Shown here: positions 63,199 through 64,000 of the stretch, piece by piece
Position numbering within the stretch: position 1 is the first letter of the stretch
Layout of the letters: each line of letters opens with the position of its first letter
Assembly (NCBI GenBank): GCA_028281925.1
Contig: JANQIX010000052.1
Span: 1 to 64,000 of the forward strand
Length of the DNA: 64,000 bases
Reading direction: 5' to 3'
From: Alphaproteobacteria bacterium
GTDB taxonomy: Bacteria; Pseudomonadota; Alphaproteobacteria; DSM-16000; Inquilinaceae
Notes under the pieces: model-generated
Told to the model about the DNA's origin: nothing
The model's database searches: none
The model's input: only the letters and a program-made list of their open reading frames with translations
Position numbers and translations under genes: made by a program

Positions 63199-64000
63199 AT
63201 GAGTTATGACGGTCAGGATCGCGGCGATGCCGACGCCTATGCCCGCTATTTCGCCGGCATGGACAAGACGATGCAGCAGAAGCTCGCCTTCGTCGCCGGG
63301 CACGTGCTGCTCGACCCCGGCGCACGCGTCGCCGATATGGGGTGCGGATCGGGGTTCGGGTCTTACCAACTGGCGCTGGTGAACCCTGCCATCCGGGTGA
63401 TCGGTGTCGACATCAATGCTGAGAGCATCGCCCAGGCCCGCGCCCGCTACCGGCTGCCCAACCTGGACTTCGTCGAAGGCGACGCGGGGCAATCCCTGTT
63501 CGCGGGCGCGCCGCTCGACGGCATCCTGACCTCATCCACCCTGCACCACATCTACACGTTCAACGGCTACGACAGGGCCGCGGTGACGCGGGCCCTAGCG
63601 GCCCATCTGTCAGACTTGAGGGACGGCGGGCTGCTGATCATCCGCGACTTCGTGGCACCGCCGACCCCCGAGATGGTGCTGCTGGAAGTCGAAGATGCGG
63701 CAACCGACAGGCTGTCCTTCACCGGCATGTCGGATGCGGATCTGCTGGCCGCCTTCGCCCTCACGGCCCGGCCGCTGGACCAACGCGCCGGCCCAGGCTT
63801 CTTCCTGGAAGAGGTGACATGTGCACACGCCGGCTGGCGCCGCTTCCGCCTGCCGCACAAATGGGCCGCGGAGTTCGCCCTGCGCAAAGACTATCGGGAG
63901 GATTGGGAGACAGAACTGCTGGAGGAGTACACCTACTTCACGGCGGACGAGTTCGTGTCGACCCTGTCGGCTCTGGGTGCGCGCGTGGTCCGTGGCGGTC
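63199..64000 (+). CDS. SAM-dependent methyltransferase, 3' end outside window
   Basis: About 267 codons are visible and the frame stays open to the window edge. Motif I is VADMGCGSGFGSYQLA, the acidic ribose contact follows in VIGVDINAESIAQAR, then FVEGDAGQ and LTSSTLHHIY. The start ATG at 63199 gives MSYDGQDRGDADAYARYF. Later FFLEEVTCAHAGWRRFRL and WETELLEEYTYFTADEF suggest a small-molecule methyltransferase with an extra C-terminal part. Substrate unknown. Confidence 0.8.
   Translation, partial: MSYDGQDRGDADAYARYFAGMDKTMQQKLAFVAGHVLLDPGARVADMGCGSGFGSYQLALVNPAIRVIGVDINAESIAQARARYRLPNLDFVEGDAGQSLFAGAPLDGILTSSTLHHIYTFNGYDRAAVTRALAAHLSDLRDGGLLIIRDFVAPPTPEMVLLEVEDAATDRLSFTGMSDADLLAAFALTARPLDQRAGPGFFLEEVTCAHAGWRRFRLPHKWAAEFALRKDYREDWETELLEEYTYFTADEFVSTLSALGARVVRGG

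Overview
This is a high-GC bacterial chromosome segment, coding-dense on both strands. Gene content and style suggest an Alphaproteobacterium of Rhodospirillales/Rhizobiales type. The clues are a NuoE-NuoF-fused NAD formate dehydrogenase operon, an Entner-Doudoroff-type operon, cobalamin genes, a NusG-like/winged-helix pair and several class III adenylate cyclases. No rRNA, tRNA, CRISPR array, integrase or transposase was found.

Layout. (1) 1-3 kb: the 3' part of a membrane adenylate cyclase, convergent with a TolB-like/TPR protein. (2) 3-11 kb: a patatin lipoprotein, then an unknown 177-aa protein, a DyP-type peroxidase relative, a catalase-like haem protein, a small membrane protein and a K+ channel closed by a clear terminator, then a second Cache-type cyclase. 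(3) 11-21 kb, minus strand: fdsGB-fdsA-fdhD-mobA-moeA (formate dehydrogenase and its cofactor genes), followed by tartronate semialdehyde reductase and glycolate oxidase subunit GlcF. (4) 21-27.5 kb, plus strand: alanine dehydrogenase, an omega-aminotransferase, a KDPG aldolase with an extra C-terminal domain, KDG kinase and HMG-CoA lyase. (5) 27.5-36 kb: a lipase, a methyltransferase, two paralogous small lipoproteins, a quinone oxidoreductase, a HexR/RpiR regulator operon with a second KDPG aldolase and an RraA-type aldolase, and cobA-cobB. (6) 36-44.4 kb: an MscS channel, asparagine synthase, a NusG-like antiterminator, a winged-helix regulator behind twin palindromes, and a HutH-HutG fusion. 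(7) 44.4-54.6 kb: one 3,396-residue two-partner-secretion adhesin built from 26-27-residue beta-helix coils. (8) 55-64 kb: two more cyclases (START/DUF5939 type and SAM/AAA/TPR type), an SH3-like secreted protein, two near-identical glycine-zipper lipoproteins flanking a DUF2569 gene, and a truncated methyltransferase.

How it fits together. One clear theme is cAMP: four class III cyclases plus two CRP-type sites (TGTG-N8-CACA with TCACA half-sites) in the duplicated lipoprotein promoters. A second is C1/C2 and sugar-acid metabolism: formate oxidation, glyoxylate/tartronate semialdehyde, KDG to KDPG to pyruvate, with a HexR-like operator in front of the likely true hexR start. A third is surface biology: the adhesin, the RfaH-type antiterminator and the asparagine synthase. 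The least explained parts are the peroxidase/catalase-like/K+ channel cluster, the HutH-HutG fusion, the twin GTTCACGSCGTGAAC operators and a two-hairpin repeat present in two copies. All functional calls come from reading the sequence; no database search was run.
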